Assembly: GCA_964030475.1 (NCBI GenBank)
Contig: CAXIPT010000008.1
Location: 4,801,121-4,865,120 of the forward strand
From: Tethya wilhelma
Lineage: Eukaryota; Porifera; Demospongiae; Tethyida; Tethyidae
Direction: 5' to 3'
DNA length: 64,000 bases
Position 1 is the stretch's first letter. Each line of letters begins with the position of its first letter. Positions 13,383 through 26,651 of the stretch are shown here, in pieces. The translations under genes and the position numbers were made by a program. Below the pieces are notes generated by a model. That model was not told where the DNA came from. It searched no databases and was given only the letters and a program-made list of their open reading frames with translations.

Positions 13383-13738
13383 GGTAGAGGCTTCTTGAGT
13401 CTCTGTTTGGCTATGTTTATTTTATACACGTGTAGGCCACGCCTAGTCAATTGTACCGTGAATTTAATTAACGATAAATTTGAGCGGGAAAAATTGTTTC
13501 AAACTGGATCTAACTGCCTTGAAGGAGAATCGGTGCCCATGACTTTGGACTGAATGCAACGTCGTGTTGACAACGCCAAGTTGTTTGTATTTACCTTTGT
13601 TCGAAGAACATCTCTCGTCACTATGAATTCAAGAAAAGCAACAATCACAACAAGTGGATAAATATATATTATTCTCTATTTTTGTAAACACATTCAAATT
13701 TCTACTTTTGTGGTGAAGTACAATTTATTTGGACGACT
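13383..13738. promoter_or_regulatory. divergent promoter region of PDZD8 and cyclin A
   Basis: The 356 bp between two divergent ATGs. An E2F-type GCGGGAAA lies at 13484-13491, and GTTTCAAAC at 13496-13504 contains TTTGAA (the CHR motif) on the minus strand. E2F and CHR sites drive cell-cycle genes such as cyclin A in other animals. The pairing here is suggestive only, since the start of transcription is unknown. Confidence 0.4.
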
Positions 13739-14693
13739 ATGGCACACCTACTAGTATCCAGAGAGACTGTTATAGACCAAGAGAACATTGGTTTTCAGTA
13801 CAACAGCGGAAGCAACCCGAAGAGTATAGGAAAGCACAAAAGAACTAGTCAAGGAGAAGTCAGTTTTGATTTCTCCAGTGGCACCACAAATTCTGGCAGC
13901 AAGAGGCGTGCTCTGGCCTCAATTACCAACCAATCACTGTCCAAGGAAAAGCCCACAGCATCTGGAAACAAAGCTGGCAGCTTTCAGAGTGTGAGAAACA
14001 GTGCCTCAGTGCATCAAAGCTCTGTTCTTCCAGTTGTAAGTAAAACAAACAAAAATTTGATGTGTGAAAAACATAAATGAATTTTTAGTGAATGTGTTGA
14101 ATGTTTTGTGATCGTATTAAAAATGTCACCACTTTACAGTTCACAGCACACTCTAATCTACTTCTTCTCTCAACCTCCTTCCCTGGACTGGCAAGCAACG
14201 AAGACATTCCCCATTATGGCGGTCTCAGTCTTCAACCCATTGGCAAACCACAGGTCGGCTGCTCCACATGTCATAGCAGGTGTGGCAGCCAACAGAGTCT
14301 CAATACGACCGGCTCCTCCTTCAATAGCTTCAGAGCTCTGGATTCACCAGGTAAAAGATCTTACTCGTACAATTGGCTGGTTAGTTTCAAGCCAGGTAGT
14401 ATAACCTCTGGAGTCTGTGCTGCCAAATCAACAGAATGCAAGAAATTGTCACCTCTTTGCAGGTGGTAATTCTTTCTTTTCACCGATGTTGATCACCTCT
14501 CCCGATGACAGTGCGTTCACTTCTCGTTTGGAGTGCAAAGAAATCATCGATATTGACCTTTTGGATGACCCTAACTGTGCAGTGAGTGGAGACTACACCA
14601 AAGACATATTCACTTATCTGAAGGATGCAGAGGTTGGTTTAAGGCTCTTGATAGTATGTCGTCCCTTCCACTTTTGATCTTAACACTTCTACT

Positions 14694-14744
<51 letters not shown>

Positions 14745-16264
14745 TCTCTCTCTCTCTCTCTCTGAGATGTGCACCCATCCACTCACTCACCCACCCACAC
14801 ATACACACATTATAGGAGAGGTTTCACCCTCTTCCTCACTACATCAGCAAGCAGCCTGACATCACAATCGGGATGAGGTCCATCCTGGTGGACTGGCTAG
14901 TGGAAGTGGCCGATGAATTCAAACTCTGCTCTCAAACCCTCTTTTTGGCCATGTCCATTGTGGACAGGTAAACAGTGGAATGGGATTAGGGGCTAAAGAT
15001 TCATTCATTTCAAAAAACTTAAACAAACTTGTCAAATTCTATGTGTTAGGTTTCTCTCTACCATGTCAATCATGAGAGGCAAGCTACAGCTGGTTGGAGT
15101 CACTGCCATGTACATTGCTGCCAAGTTTGAGGAGATTTTCCCTCCAGAGTTGAGCGACTTTGCATACATTACGGACGACACATACACTAAATCACAGGTA
15201 TTTATGCTTCCACATAACAAATGTACTGCATAATTTTGTGCCAATGTACTCTCAACATAGATTGTGCGTATGGAAATGTTGATTCTCAAGACTTTGGACT
15301 TCAATATCTCGGCACCGACAGTAAATGTGTTTCTGCTACGATACTTGAAGGCTGCTGAAGCGGAACAGCTCCACCCCACAGCAGCCTTGGCTGCCGGACG
15401 ATCACTCCAACCATTTGGAGGGATGGCTGGGAAAGAATCAGTGGAAAGTATCATACAAACCATCTCCTCTTTGTCCCAGGTAGCTTAACAGAGAGGAATT
15501 GAAAGGAAATGTTTTTAAAGGAACTGTGTCACTATAATTATAAGCGCTGTTTTGTTACCAAAAATAAAATGCGTGGCGTTTTGTACGTTTTTTGTTTACA
15601 AACATGCAATATATGTACGTACACAGAGCTAAACAAAGCAAAAAACATCACAAAGGTCATAAAACATCGTGAATTTTATTTTTAGTAACAAAACAGCACT
15701 TATATAGTGACACAGTTCCTTTAAACTTATCCTTTTACCTTGATTATGTGGTGTTCCTCCACCAAAATTTTGAACATATGTAATTTTTTTGAAGAAGCCT
15801 TGCTATTTATCTAGTATCTGAGTGAACTGGCATTGATGGATGGTGACCCTTATCTCAAGTACTATCCCTCCGTCATTGCTGCATCAGCAGTCTGTCTTGC
15901 TCGACACACGCTCGGACAAGTAGCATGGGTAGGTTGATTCACACAGCGATAGAGATTGAGAGAAATTGGTCCATTTTGTTGTGAGTCTGTGTTTTCTCTT
16001 CACCTGATGCAGCCGTCCATTCTGCAACACTATTCTGGCTACAATGTATCAGACATTGGCAGCTGTGTTCAGGACTTACACCGCACGTTTGCAATGTCAC
16101 CTCAACACAACCAGCAAGCCATCAGGACCAAATACAACACTGATATGTACGTCTATCTAATTCTTTAGTTGCGTTATTATGCTATGCCAATAAAGCTTTT
16201 TTTTTTCCATCGCAGGTTTATGAAAGTTTCTACTCTGAAGGTGCCTGAAACCCTGCCTTGTTGA
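13739..16264 (+). CDS. CCNA: cyclin A
   Basis: Nine exons: 13739-14035, 14140-14350, 14463-14632, 14816-14967, 15050-15197, 15261-15479, 15815-15928, 16013-16146 and 16216-16264, about 497 residues. A destruction box RRALASITN sits at residues 56-64, so APC/C-driven turnover is expected. The N-terminal cyclin box carries [12 protein letters not shown] and KFEEIFPPE. The C-terminal box carries [12 protein letters not shown] and [12 protein letters not shown], and the tail KVPETLPC is cyclin-A-like rather than B-like. It should activate CDK1/CDK2 in S and G2/M. Exons 7-9 recur after the N at 17440. A CT microsatellite (14699-14763) fills the intron before exon 4. Confidence 0.93.
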
Positions 16265-17359
16265 GTGGACTGTATGCTCATTCTCCCATTTGAAATGCAC
16301 ACTCTTGTTCATTGATTGCACTGTATAATTATATACTTGATTTATTTTGTCTTCTGCAACAATTATATTTTTGTCTGTTGCCACTAATTTTCAACCTCAC
16401 TTTGTCACAATTTTATCCCCATGCACTGTTTTCGTAACAGCTTATTATTTAGTGCTCATTTATTTATTGCCTATTTTACTTGTCACACTTTTGTTTATTT
16501 TACTCTGTTTGACTGTAAATACAAACAAATTTCGCGCGCATTTCCGCAATGAAAGTTAATTGTTTTACGCGCGCACATGCAATTGCGCAACGAGCTTTCA
16601 GAATTGACGACCTTTACCTCATTTCACACAACACGCGCTGTCGCATGCAAACAACATGGCTACTAATGGAACACAAATCTTCGAACTAGGCGAGATAAGA
16701 GCCGCCACGGACGACGACTGCGATCGCTTCATACATCTAGTCGAAGACAATGACGGCTGGGTGAAAAAACTGGACAAAGTTGTGACGGTTTGGCAGAAAG
16801 AGACAGGTCACTCCACAATCAAGCTGGTCAAGGTACTGAACTACTGATAGAAAGAGGAGAATGAATGGCCTTTTACATATGTGCTTGTAACTGGCTTGTA
16901 GAGGGCTTTGTTTGGGCCTTGTTTTAGACTTGGGTTAGAGAATTTATCACCAATTCATGCATTCTCAACTGATATAATTTGGTAAGAGGTGTGAAGTGCC
17001 TCAAAGAACATAGTTTTCACTACTTTACAGTGCGTTTTGCCAATGATCACTGAATAACCATCATATATTTATTGTAACTACATGTACATACCATAGTTTG
17101 CCGAGGAAAGTGTGTAATGATGATAACAGATCTGTAGTACGTAGTGTAGATTTTTATGCCATAGATTCATAGTGTGTGTGTGTTTGTTGTGGACCATCTG
17201 TAGGTGTGTGGTGTGTTCAAGGACCTGACAGCTGGTATGACGTTCGATGCCCTCATGGACGGGGAGTATCGTAAGACGTGGGATGAGAACGTGATTGAAG
17301 ACTATGAGTTGTGCCGACTGGACGATTGCAATGACATAGGGTACTATGCTAGTAAGTTT

Positions 17360-17439
<80 letters not shown>

Positions 17440-18980
17440 NTGAACTGGCACTAATGGATGGTGACCCTTATCTCAAGTACTATCCCTCTGTCATTGCTGC
17501 ATCAGCAGTCTGTCTTGCTCGACACACGCTCGGACAAGTAGCATGGGTAGGTTTGATTCACACAGCGATAGAGATTGAGAGAAATTGGTCCATTTTGTTG
17601 TGAGTCTGTATGTTTCTCTTCACCTGATGCAGCCGTCCATTCTTCAACACTATTCTGGCTACAGTGTATCAGACATTGGCAGCTGTGTTCAAGACTTGCA
17701 TCGCACGTTTGCAATGTCACCTCAACACAACCAGCAAGCCATCAGGACCAAATACAACACTGATATGTGCGTCTATATAATTCTTTAGTGGCAATATTAT
17801 GCTATGCCAAAAGCTTTTTTTTCATCGCAGGTTTATGAAAGTGTCCACTCTGAAGGTGCCTGAAACCCTACCTTGTTGAGTGGACTGTATGCTCCTTCTC
17901 CCATTTGAAATGCACACTCTTGTTCATTGATTGCACTGTATAATTATATATTTGATTTATTTTGTCTTCTGCAATAACTATATTTTTGTCTGTCGCCACT
18001 AATTTTCAACGTCACTTTGTCACAATTTTATCCCCATGCACTGTTTTTGTAACAGCTTATTATTTAGTGCTCATTTATTTATTGCTTATTTTACTTGTCA
18101 CACTTGTTTATTTTACTCAGACTGTAAATACAAACAAATTTCGCGCGCATTTCCGCTAATGAAAGTAAATATTAAATTGTTTCACGCGCGCACTTGCAAC
18201 GAGCTTTCAGACTTGACGACCTTTACCTCATTTCACACAACACGCGCTGTCGCATGCAAACAACATGGCTACTAATGGAACACAAATCTTCGAACTAGGC
18301 GAGATAAGAGCCGCCACGGACGACGACTGCGATCGCTTCATACATCTAGTCGAAGACAATGACGGCTGGGTGAAAAAACTGGACAAGGTTGTGACGGTTT
18401 GGCAGAAAGAGACAGGTCACTCCACAATCAAGCTGGTCAAGGTACTGAACTACTGATAGAAAGAGAAGAATAATGGACTTTACACATGTGCTTGTAACTG
18501 GCTTGTAGATGGCTTTGTTTGGGCCTTGTTTTAGACACCTACAAGGTGACTTGGGTTAGAGGATTTATCACCAATTCATGCATTCTCAACTGATAAGAGG
18601 TGTGAAGTGCCTCAAAGAACATAGTTTTCACTACTTTACAGTGCATTTTGCCAATGATCACTAAAAAAACCATCATACATTTATTGTGGCTACATATACA
18701 TGCCATAGTTTGCTGAGGAAAAGTGAACTATGATAAAATATTAATGATGATAAATAGATCTGTAGTATGTACGTAGATTATGCCATAGATTCATAGTGTG
18801 TGTGTTTGTTGTGGACCATCTGTAGGTGTGTGGTGTGTTCAAGGACCTGACCGCTGGTATGACATTCGATGCCCTCATGGACGGGGAGTATCGTAAGACG
18901 TGGGACGAGAACGTGATTGAAGACTACGAGTTGTGTCGACTGGACGATTGCAACGACATAGGGTATTATGCTAGTAAGTC

Positions 18981-19026
<46 letters not shown>
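15823..19026. repeat. tandem duplicate of the cyclin A 3' end plus STARD10 5' end, joined at N 17440
   Basis: Bases 15823-17439 and 17441-about 19026 repeat cyclin A exons 7-9, the intergenic stretch and STARD10-like exons 1-2 with scattered SNPs and short indels. The first copy ends in a TG microsatellite (17353-17438) and an N. The second starts inside cyclin exon 7, without its first eight bases. This looks like two alleles in tandem. Confidence 0.8.
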
Positions 19027-19028
<2 letters not shown>

Positions 19029-19924
19029 TGCCAATTACTGTTCTGTTCTGCTGTTGAGTGTAGGTTGTGGTGGATGCTTGGTAACCGCAGTAGGTTGTCT
19101 TCCTGTGTTGACTAAAAGAGAGATTATGAAACTATTTGCTGTAAACTATGTAATGTACACTAGTACCAATTCCACTGATACTATACAGTGTTTAGTGTAT
19201 CTAGAGTATTCGGTCTAATAGTGCATGTCTTTGCATGTAGGTCGGGGTGTATTCTGTAGTACATGTGTGCCTGTGTTGTGTGAGGTATTTCATTTAACGT
19301 GAAACCTCTCACGAGTGTCTACTCATTCTTCCTTCCTTTGTGTCAAGCGCCTTGGTCTGTGTGTCGGTACATACATGCAGCAAGGTCGTGATACTGTTGA
19401 TATAATACGTACACACTCTCAGTATTTGTTGTAGGAAGTTTTGGCACCTAACACTGTTCCTCTTTGCCATGGGTGATCTTTTTCTTGAGATTATATATTT
19501 TAGTCTTGCAGAGACAACTTGGCTCTGAGGTGTAAACCACTGAACCTGATATTGTATTTGTTTGCCATTTAAGGTGCCAGGCTAACCCTCTTGCCAGGAT
19601 GAGTAAACTGAGATAGAGTGTGTGTTGTTTTTTTAGCTCCTAGTGTGCTACAATGGTTACCATGGTGATGGCTCATGATTCAGTGCACTTTGATGTTGTT
19701 TTGTAATGCAACCTCACATGATGTGAAGTCATACACACACACTGAGCACTTGAGGGGATATTTTGTGGTTGTACTGTTACAAGCAAAAACCACCACAAAA
19801 GCCAATCTCTTCATCTGCAATGAGGCATTTACTGCCTTCATACATGGGTGCTCTTGTCAAACTTTCTGGTTCTTTCATGTGAAACTTTCTGCATGCTGGT
19901 TCTTTCATAAATTGTGCCTTATTT

Positions 19925-19981
<57 letters not shown>

Positions 19982-20381
19982 GGACATCCCTCCAAAGAAG
20001 CAGTTCATTCGAGGTATCTCCTACATCACGGGCTTCTTGCTACAGAGCACCGCAGAAGGCTGCTCCGTCAAATACATCACACAATCAGACCCAAGAGGTA
20101 TGCCTGCCTGCATGCTTATAGGCTGTTGTAGCTGTTAGCAATAGGTGTACATGCACCCCTTGTAAGATTGTCTTCTTCTTGTGTTGAATAAAATTGTGGT
20201 TGGATCTTGTTGCTACTTTACAGGGAAGCTCCCTAAGTGGATAATAAACTTGGCAGTGAAAGAGATTGCTCCAGCTGTAAGTAATTATGATGCTCACTGT
20301 ATATTCTTGGCATGTATTAGTATGCTTGAAAATGTGTTGTACATGTGAACTATATTTAACTAAATTCACAGCAATGGTTTT

Positions 20382-20426
<45 letters not shown>

Positions 20427-20700
20427 GTTTACAAGAGATTGTTTGTGGCTGCTTCAAACTACAATGAGTGGAAGTCAAAGAACAACCCGGACCAGAAACC
20501 GTGGAGAAATGCTGACCAGAACACCTTACCACTGGTACATGTAGAAACATAATAGCCTCGATCATTCCCATACATATGGAGGCACCTTTGTGAATAGTTT
20601 TTACACAAAGAGAGGAAGGCCTCCATGAGAATGAGGCTTGTTAGTTGTTCATAGCTTGTTTGTTAAAATGTATCTTTTTTTATTATTACCTCTACTTTAT

Positions 20701-20751
<51 letters not shown>

Positions 20752-21490
20752 CCCCCTCCCTCCCTCCCAGGTTGATGTGGAAGAGCTGAGACAGCAGTCG
20801 ACGGAGTTATTGTCCCCGGGAGCAGGGACAGGGACATCAGGAGGAGGAGGAGGAGCGGCTGTGGGGGTGAACGGAGACCAAGAGGAAGAGGAGACACCAC
20901 CGAAAGAAGAACTGAAGGAGTTGGTGGAGNAGGTTTACAAGAGATTGTTTGTAGCTGCTTCAAACTACAATGAGTGGAAGTCAAAGAACAACCCGGACCA
21001 GAAACCGTGGAGAAATGCTGACCAGAACACCTTACCACTGGTACATGTAGAAACACAACATAATATTGATGTTCATTGGCCTCATTCTCATGGAGGCTCC
21101 TTTGTGAATAGTTGGTTACACAAATTAAGAGAGGAAGGCCTGGTGGGAATGATCGAGGCTGATTGTTCATAGCTTGTTTGTTACAAAGTTTCATTTTAAA
21201 CTGGAGAAAATTTCCAAGTGTTTTAAAACACCTCTCTCTCTCTCCCTCTCTCCCTCCCTCCCTCCCAGGTTGATGTGGAAGAGCTGAGACAGCAGTCGAC
21301 GGAGTTATTGTCCCCGGGAGCAGGGACAGGGACATCAGGAGGAGGAGGAGGTGCGGCTGTGGGGGTGAACGGAGACCAAGAGGAAGAGGAGACACCACCG
21401 AAAGAAGAACTGAAGGAGTTGGTGGAGCATTTCGTTGAGAGTTACGAGCAGGAGACTGAGAAACAGGAGCACGAACACGAGAAACACTAA
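16656..21490 (+). CDS. STARD10: STARD10-like START-domain lipid-transfer protein
   Basis: Exons seen: 16656-16832 (copy 18265-18441), 17204-17351 (copy 18826-18973), 19983-20097, 20224-20276, 20427-20534 (copy 20933-21040) and 21269-21490 (partial copy 20771-20929). The START fold shows FDALMDGEYRKTWDENVIE and SVKYITQSDPRGKLPKW, and exon 20427-20534 encodes YNEWKSKNNPDQKPW; order and spacing match STARD10/PCTP-like proteins that carry phosphatidylcholine and phosphatidylethanolamine. The acidic, Gly-rich tail ends EHEHEKH. The exon that should encode the central strands of the START domain (the region with R-D-x-x-x-x-R in STARD10) is not found between 18974 and 19982. A 53-bp CA repeat directly precedes exon 19983, so an assembly loss is likely. 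Which duplicate exons belong to one allele cannot be told. Confidence 0.82.
17441..17879 (+). pseudogene. CCNA: partial second copy of cyclin A exons 7-9
   Basis: Exons 17441-17546, 17633-17766 and 17831-17879 repeat the C-terminal cyclin box and stop codon. There is no upstream cyclin sequence. The N at 17440 joins it to a STARD10 intron, so this is most likely an allelic fragment, not a gene. Confidence 0.85.
18974..19982 (+). other. STARD10-like intron with CA/TG microsatellites; expected exon not found
   Basis: TG repeats at 18983-19026 and CA repeats at 19927-19979 flank about 900 bp in which no START-domain coding sequence is visible. The next exon's acceptor lies directly behind the CA tract (ACACAAAG), with no pyrimidine run. 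Confidence 0.6.
20425..21430. repeat. tandem duplicate of STARD10-like last exons, joined at N 20930
   Basis: Bases 20425-20929 and 20931-about 21430 repeat the penultimate exon, its intron and most of the last exon. The first copy breaks within the last exon at the N; the second completes it. The introns differ: a CT microsatellite at 20705-20750 in the first copy, and a hairpin-like element whose two ends are exchanged between copies. Confidence 0.8.
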
Positions 21491-21616
21491 AATTGATTTT
21501 AATTTATCAATTTTATGATTGTGTATGTATGTTTTCCCTGTCTTATTTATAAATGACGTACTGCTCCAGTAATATAGCTCTTGTGAGATAGGTGATAACC
21601 TAATTTTGGTCTGATA

Positions 21617-21635
21617 TTTATTGATTTTAAATAAA
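21617..21635. terminator. poly(A) signals of convergent genes
   Basis: AATAAA on the plus strand at 21630-21635 lies 140 bp past the STARD10-like stop. TTTATT at 21617-21622 gives AATAAA on the minus strand for CLHC1, whose stop is at 21842. The 21491-21841 gap holds nothing else recognised. Confidence 0.5.
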
Positions 21636-21841
21636 TAATTATAGGGTTATAATAATATTTTATTATTTTTATCTATTGTGCTCTCCTATTCACAGATATA
21701 ACCATTATAATTATCATTGCCTTGGTGTGTGATGTGTGTGCACATATATAATAGTAATGGATTAAAAGTTTATTATAAAATGAATCAAAGTTTACAGGTA
21801 TGGTACCATGGTATAGCTGTCATTACCCAGACCTCATTCTC

Positions 21842-22689
21842 TCAACCATCACCATCTTCTGTGCTTCCCTCAGAGCCCGACTCATACTCGGATGACGATG
21901 GTGAATATTCGGAGCTCTCTTCTTCATCACCTGATACTGCACTTGAAGTGTAGAGGGATCCCGTTTCAGAGGTCAAAGGTCGAGACTGAAACACATCACC
22001 TAAAAAATATACAACACATCAGCTAGCTAAATGTTCACACACTGGCAAAATGGGTTAGGCTGGGAGGACATAAACAAGTTTGATTATTTCTTAGTTTTTG
22101 ATGGTTTCAAAATCTTACCAGTAGCAGTGGTAGTTGAGACGGTGTCTTGCTGGGAGTGAGGCTGTGACTGGTAGTGATGGTGTCGAGGTGAGGGTGGAGT
22201 GAGGGAAGAGCTCTTTGGTTGTCGCTGGTCAAGATTGACATGATCCATTGCTTCAGAGAAACACTCCTTGATGAGCAGCAGCGACAGCAACCTTGCTGCC
22301 TGTAAGGGATGGACGACATTGAACTTGAGAAAATGACTTATGAACGAAAGGTCGTGTTGTAGCTAATGTATGCTATATATGTACCAGTTCTGTCAGCTGT
22401 GCCTGGTGCAAGGAGGTGAGCAGGCTCTCCCAAACCTCTTCACTCGTGGAGTCATCCTTCATCACAGCTTCAGCAACACTCACACTCTTCTCCCTGAGAA
22501 AACCCTGAGACATTTAGTAATTATTGTTAATTCGATACTCTCCATGTGGTGACAGATCACACTGATAGATCTCATTACATTATGTGTCTAGGATATCATT
22601 TGAAATGGTAACAAAATACCTGAAGGAAAGTAGCCACAGGTGCTTGGACTCCACCTCTCAACATCAAATGCATTGCCTATTATATGGGG

Positions 22690-22733
<44 letters not shown>

Positions 22734-25700
22734 TGTACTGTATTCAACCGTGAAGTGTTAAATCCTATATTATACCGATGCAAGCATTACCCACCTCAAA
22801 CACATTGAGGGTCGGCTGATATGGGGAGGGTGGTGACACAAGCAACTTTGCAAACTCGTTAGTTGGATAAGAATAGAGAATGGAGGCAAAATCTAGAAGG
22901 TTGAGGGGAAAAAATGGGGAATTATTTTGAACTACACAAAACCAGCTTCTAAACTAGCTGACCTTGTTTGTTGAATCTCCTCTTCTTGGCTAGAGAGAGA
23001 AAGGCAACGAATCTTCCCTGATGGGCAAGACAGAGAGCTGCCTGAGTGAGCCAGAGAGAGGAGATATGTATATAAATTATACACAAGATCTCAACGACCC
23101 CATTCTAATATACCTGTTGGTGAGAACCACACTTGTCAAAGATGGTGAATGCCAGACGCTTACATCCACAGGTGCATCTAGCATGTGGGGTGAAATTACA
23201 GTGAGTACATGTGTCTCACTATCAGTGGGTATTAGTACCTATTGGGGCACTTGCAGTGTTGAAAGATGAGATTTCCGACTTCAAAGGAAGGAGCCATCTG
23301 TGTTTGGATTGAAGATCCTAAGTCATACTTTAACTATAAACCAATGCATGGTTATTATGTGGTATAGCAATACGACCTGACTAAACTAAGATATTTAGTC
23401 TTTTGCAGTGATGAGAATCTGAACTGAAATCAATATGTTTTTTCAAAAAATTTACACTGGACCATGGGTTCATGGTTAATATGAATCTAGTGGCTGGGGA
23501 CCTAAATTGACATTTTCTTCATAATATCTCAGCAGAGGAAGGTCGTAGGAAGCTGTGTTTGTGAAAAAAGGACACTTACAAAGCCTTGAGCAATCCAATG
23601 AGTTATCGTTGAAACTTCACCTACAGTACATTTATACATGCACATCACACAAACAGACACATTATCACAGAACCAAATCCAAACTCTCTCCCTCACCACG
23701 TTGGAGCACACATTGGACACAGTGCAGGCTCTCCTCAAGGGAGATTTGTCTGTAAGCTGGAGCACACATCAACAGTGCCTCGCAGTAGCTGAGCAGAGGC
23801 AGCTTCTGACCAGGCTGATGGCGGGCAGAGTTCTTGAACTTGAGCAGTGTGTCCATGGTTCTCAACACACCCTGAATGATAGAAGGTGTACATAATGGTC
23901 CTTCATTATGATAACTATTTAAGGAGAGGAGGATTAAGAGTATTTACAATACACACAATGTGGTAGTAGTTTGGTTATTGTTCACTGGTTGTGATTGATG
24001 ATGGGTATAATTTATTGTGCTATGTGACGTGTAATTATGCTAGACGGCATTCCATGCAAACCCACAAGTATTTTGTAACAAGTAGGTGCATATAAATAGC
24101 TGTCTTACTCTTGGTGAGGTGGCTGCATGGACAGCTGCCTCTTCATAGAGCTCACTCTCAAAGAGCTGAGAAAGGACAAGATGTACATTTGTGATAAACT
24201 CGACCTCAATTTGCCAATTGAGGCAGAGAGGGGAAGCTAGGTTGACATACGAAGGAGTCCAGAATCATCTCAGCCTCCATCTCTTTAGCTGGATCCTGTG
24301 CAGTGAGAGTAAGACAATCAGTTGAAATATTACAACTATGCACTGATCTGTCGAAGACATGCCAAGCCCCCTCCTACCTCTGGTTCTTCATCACTGATCT
24401 CCTCAACTTCATCAGAATGGCGGGCTGAAAGTCAATTTGAAAAGGAGTCACCATGCTAGATTCCACACAGCATAATTATGTATAGCCTCATAAACCAGGC
24501 CTCCCCTTCTATGCTTATTGCTATGTGCTAACCTCCCTGCACTTAGCAATATAAAGTGCACAGAGAGGGTCTGGTTTATGAAGCTAGCATATACACACAC
24601 CAACAACTGCCTTGATGTAGTCCACCAAGCTCAGTTGAGATGGCTCAAGATTGTGTTTTCTCAGATAGGTGCGGTAGTTTTCAGCTGCCTGTGGATGGAT
24701 ACAATCAACAGTGTACATGGACGTCATGGGAGGTAAAGGCTATAGAATGGGAACTGAACCACGTGTCATTCATGCATGGGTGCGTGAAAGTGGGGGATTG
24801 ATTCTGAAAGGATTCTATGAAAATAAAATGTATAAAGTGCACACAGTATAATTATATACAGCATGCAACATATAGCAACACAGTATACAGTACAATGTCA
24901 TACATGAGTATATGTGTGTGTTGCTGCTCACTCACTTGGATGGAGAGTCTGAGATTTTTGACTTGTAAGGTTAACTTCTTGTTTTCAATGGCAAGGTGTT
25001 GTCTTGCTTCCTGAGCAGATACAAGAAGAGGGAAATATAGCAAATGTTTGAAGCCTCAATGAGAATAATAAACCAAAGACACACTCACACTCCCAATTTG
25101 TAACAACCACTGAAGATTAATCAAATTATTGCACTTTTGATGTGTAGTTTCCTTCTGGCTAATGCAATTGTGCGTAAATAATTGCACACCTCTTTCTCAT
25201 GAAGTTGTTGCTGGAGATGTTCTTTCCTGTCTCCCGAGACATACCTACGCACATGGAATAGGGAGGGCAGTATGTCGGACACACACATCACTTTTAGTGA
25301 CATTTTGAATGTCATACTTCTTCTCTGTCACTTCCCTAGCCTCGCTCAACTCAGCTCTTGCTCTCTGTAGCTGCATGATGTATGTACAGTCAGTGTTAGC
25401 AGAAACTGTTGTAAAAGTTATCATGTGCAAGTATGTGCATCTTGGGGGGCTAGTCTTACCTCTTGTTCTAGGCTGGTAATGCATGTTGCTTCGTTAATGC
25501 TTAATTGAAGGGTTCTCCTTTTTCCACTTGTCATTCGAGGTGTCTTCTCTTTCAGCAGCTCCAACCTACGCTCTGTGCACCAACATACACACACTTCAAT
25601 CAGATAGCATATACTGCTATAATTTAAACTAATGCTGTGGTCTGAACCTCGTTCCTTTGTGGCCATAGCTCTCTCTTTCCTGTGGGGAGAAAAGAGAGAA

Positions 25701-26651
25701 GTCCAATAAAACCACATCTAAGCTGAGTCAGTGGGGTGAGACTTACTTCATATCTTCCATTTCATTTTTGATCCTATGTACATTTAATATCAAGAAATCG
25801 AGCAATTATTGAACCATTTCTTGGAAGCATACTATACAATATAATTTATTAGGCTAGTACAAACCGTTGATTATCGACTTTCATTCTGAGTAGTTTCACT
25901 TCCAGTTCTTGTATTCGCTTGCAATAGTTGCTACAAGAGGAGATTAGTCACATGGCCATATGGACTAACCCACATGTCATGTGACCCGACTTTATACCTG
26001 ATGGTTGCCATTTCCACCTTCTTGTCTAGCAGCTGTTGAGTCTTGTTGCTGGCCTCTCGTCTGGCTTCTAGTATTCTTTCTAATGTTGATTCATACTCTC
26101 TCTTCAGAGGGAAAGAAAACAAAATATCTAGCAGACATCAAAGTACATCTACACAAAGGTTGATAACATGCAATGTACCTTGATTCTTGCCAGGAGGGGG
26201 CCTGAAGCTGGTAGCCTCTCAATAACCTCATCAAAGAGCTGCTGGTAGGTCTTGAAGGTCTCCTGTATGTGCATGTATGGCAGTGAGTCTCATAATGAAA
26301 GGGTGGAGCTGTTTGCATGAGGCCATAGGAATGCAAGGCAGCTGCCCCACATGGCCTCAGGCGCTAGGCATAATTTTAGAATTTTTTGATTTTGCATAAA
26401 ATTAATTATTTTACCTCGCAAATTTCGCCATGTTCAAGAGCAGCCGAGTCTTCTACTTGGAAGTGTTTGGTCTGTTGAAGGGTGTGCAAGAAATATAAGG
26501 TATATTTAGTCTTACTGTAGTGCGGTGTAGTTTACAATACTGAAATTGGAAATAGCGGGTATAAATTATTTTCTGAGGTCAGAAAACTTACTTTTTCCAG
26601 CTTTTCACGTACAAAACCAATGTCATTTTGTAACAGTGCTGTGTTGTCCAT
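21842..26651 (-). CDS. CLHC1: CLHC1 ortholog (clathrin heavy-chain linker domain protein)
   Basis: A 25-exon model from ATG 26651 to stop 21842 reads in frame for about 664 residues; human CLHC1 is about 590. Residues 30-130 (FDEVIERLPASGPLLARIK, then EYESTL) match the TSNAXIP1 N-terminal domain. Coiled coil follows to about 260. The C-terminal half has the clathrin-linker helices (YEEAAVHAATSPRGVLRTM, THWIAQGF), and the tail is Ser/Glu-rich. Its molecular role is poorly known. TSNAXIP1 relatives are linked to cilia and sperm, which would fit ciliated cells, but that is inference. Introns are short, and one holds a CA microsatellite (22691-22732). Confidence 0.85.
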
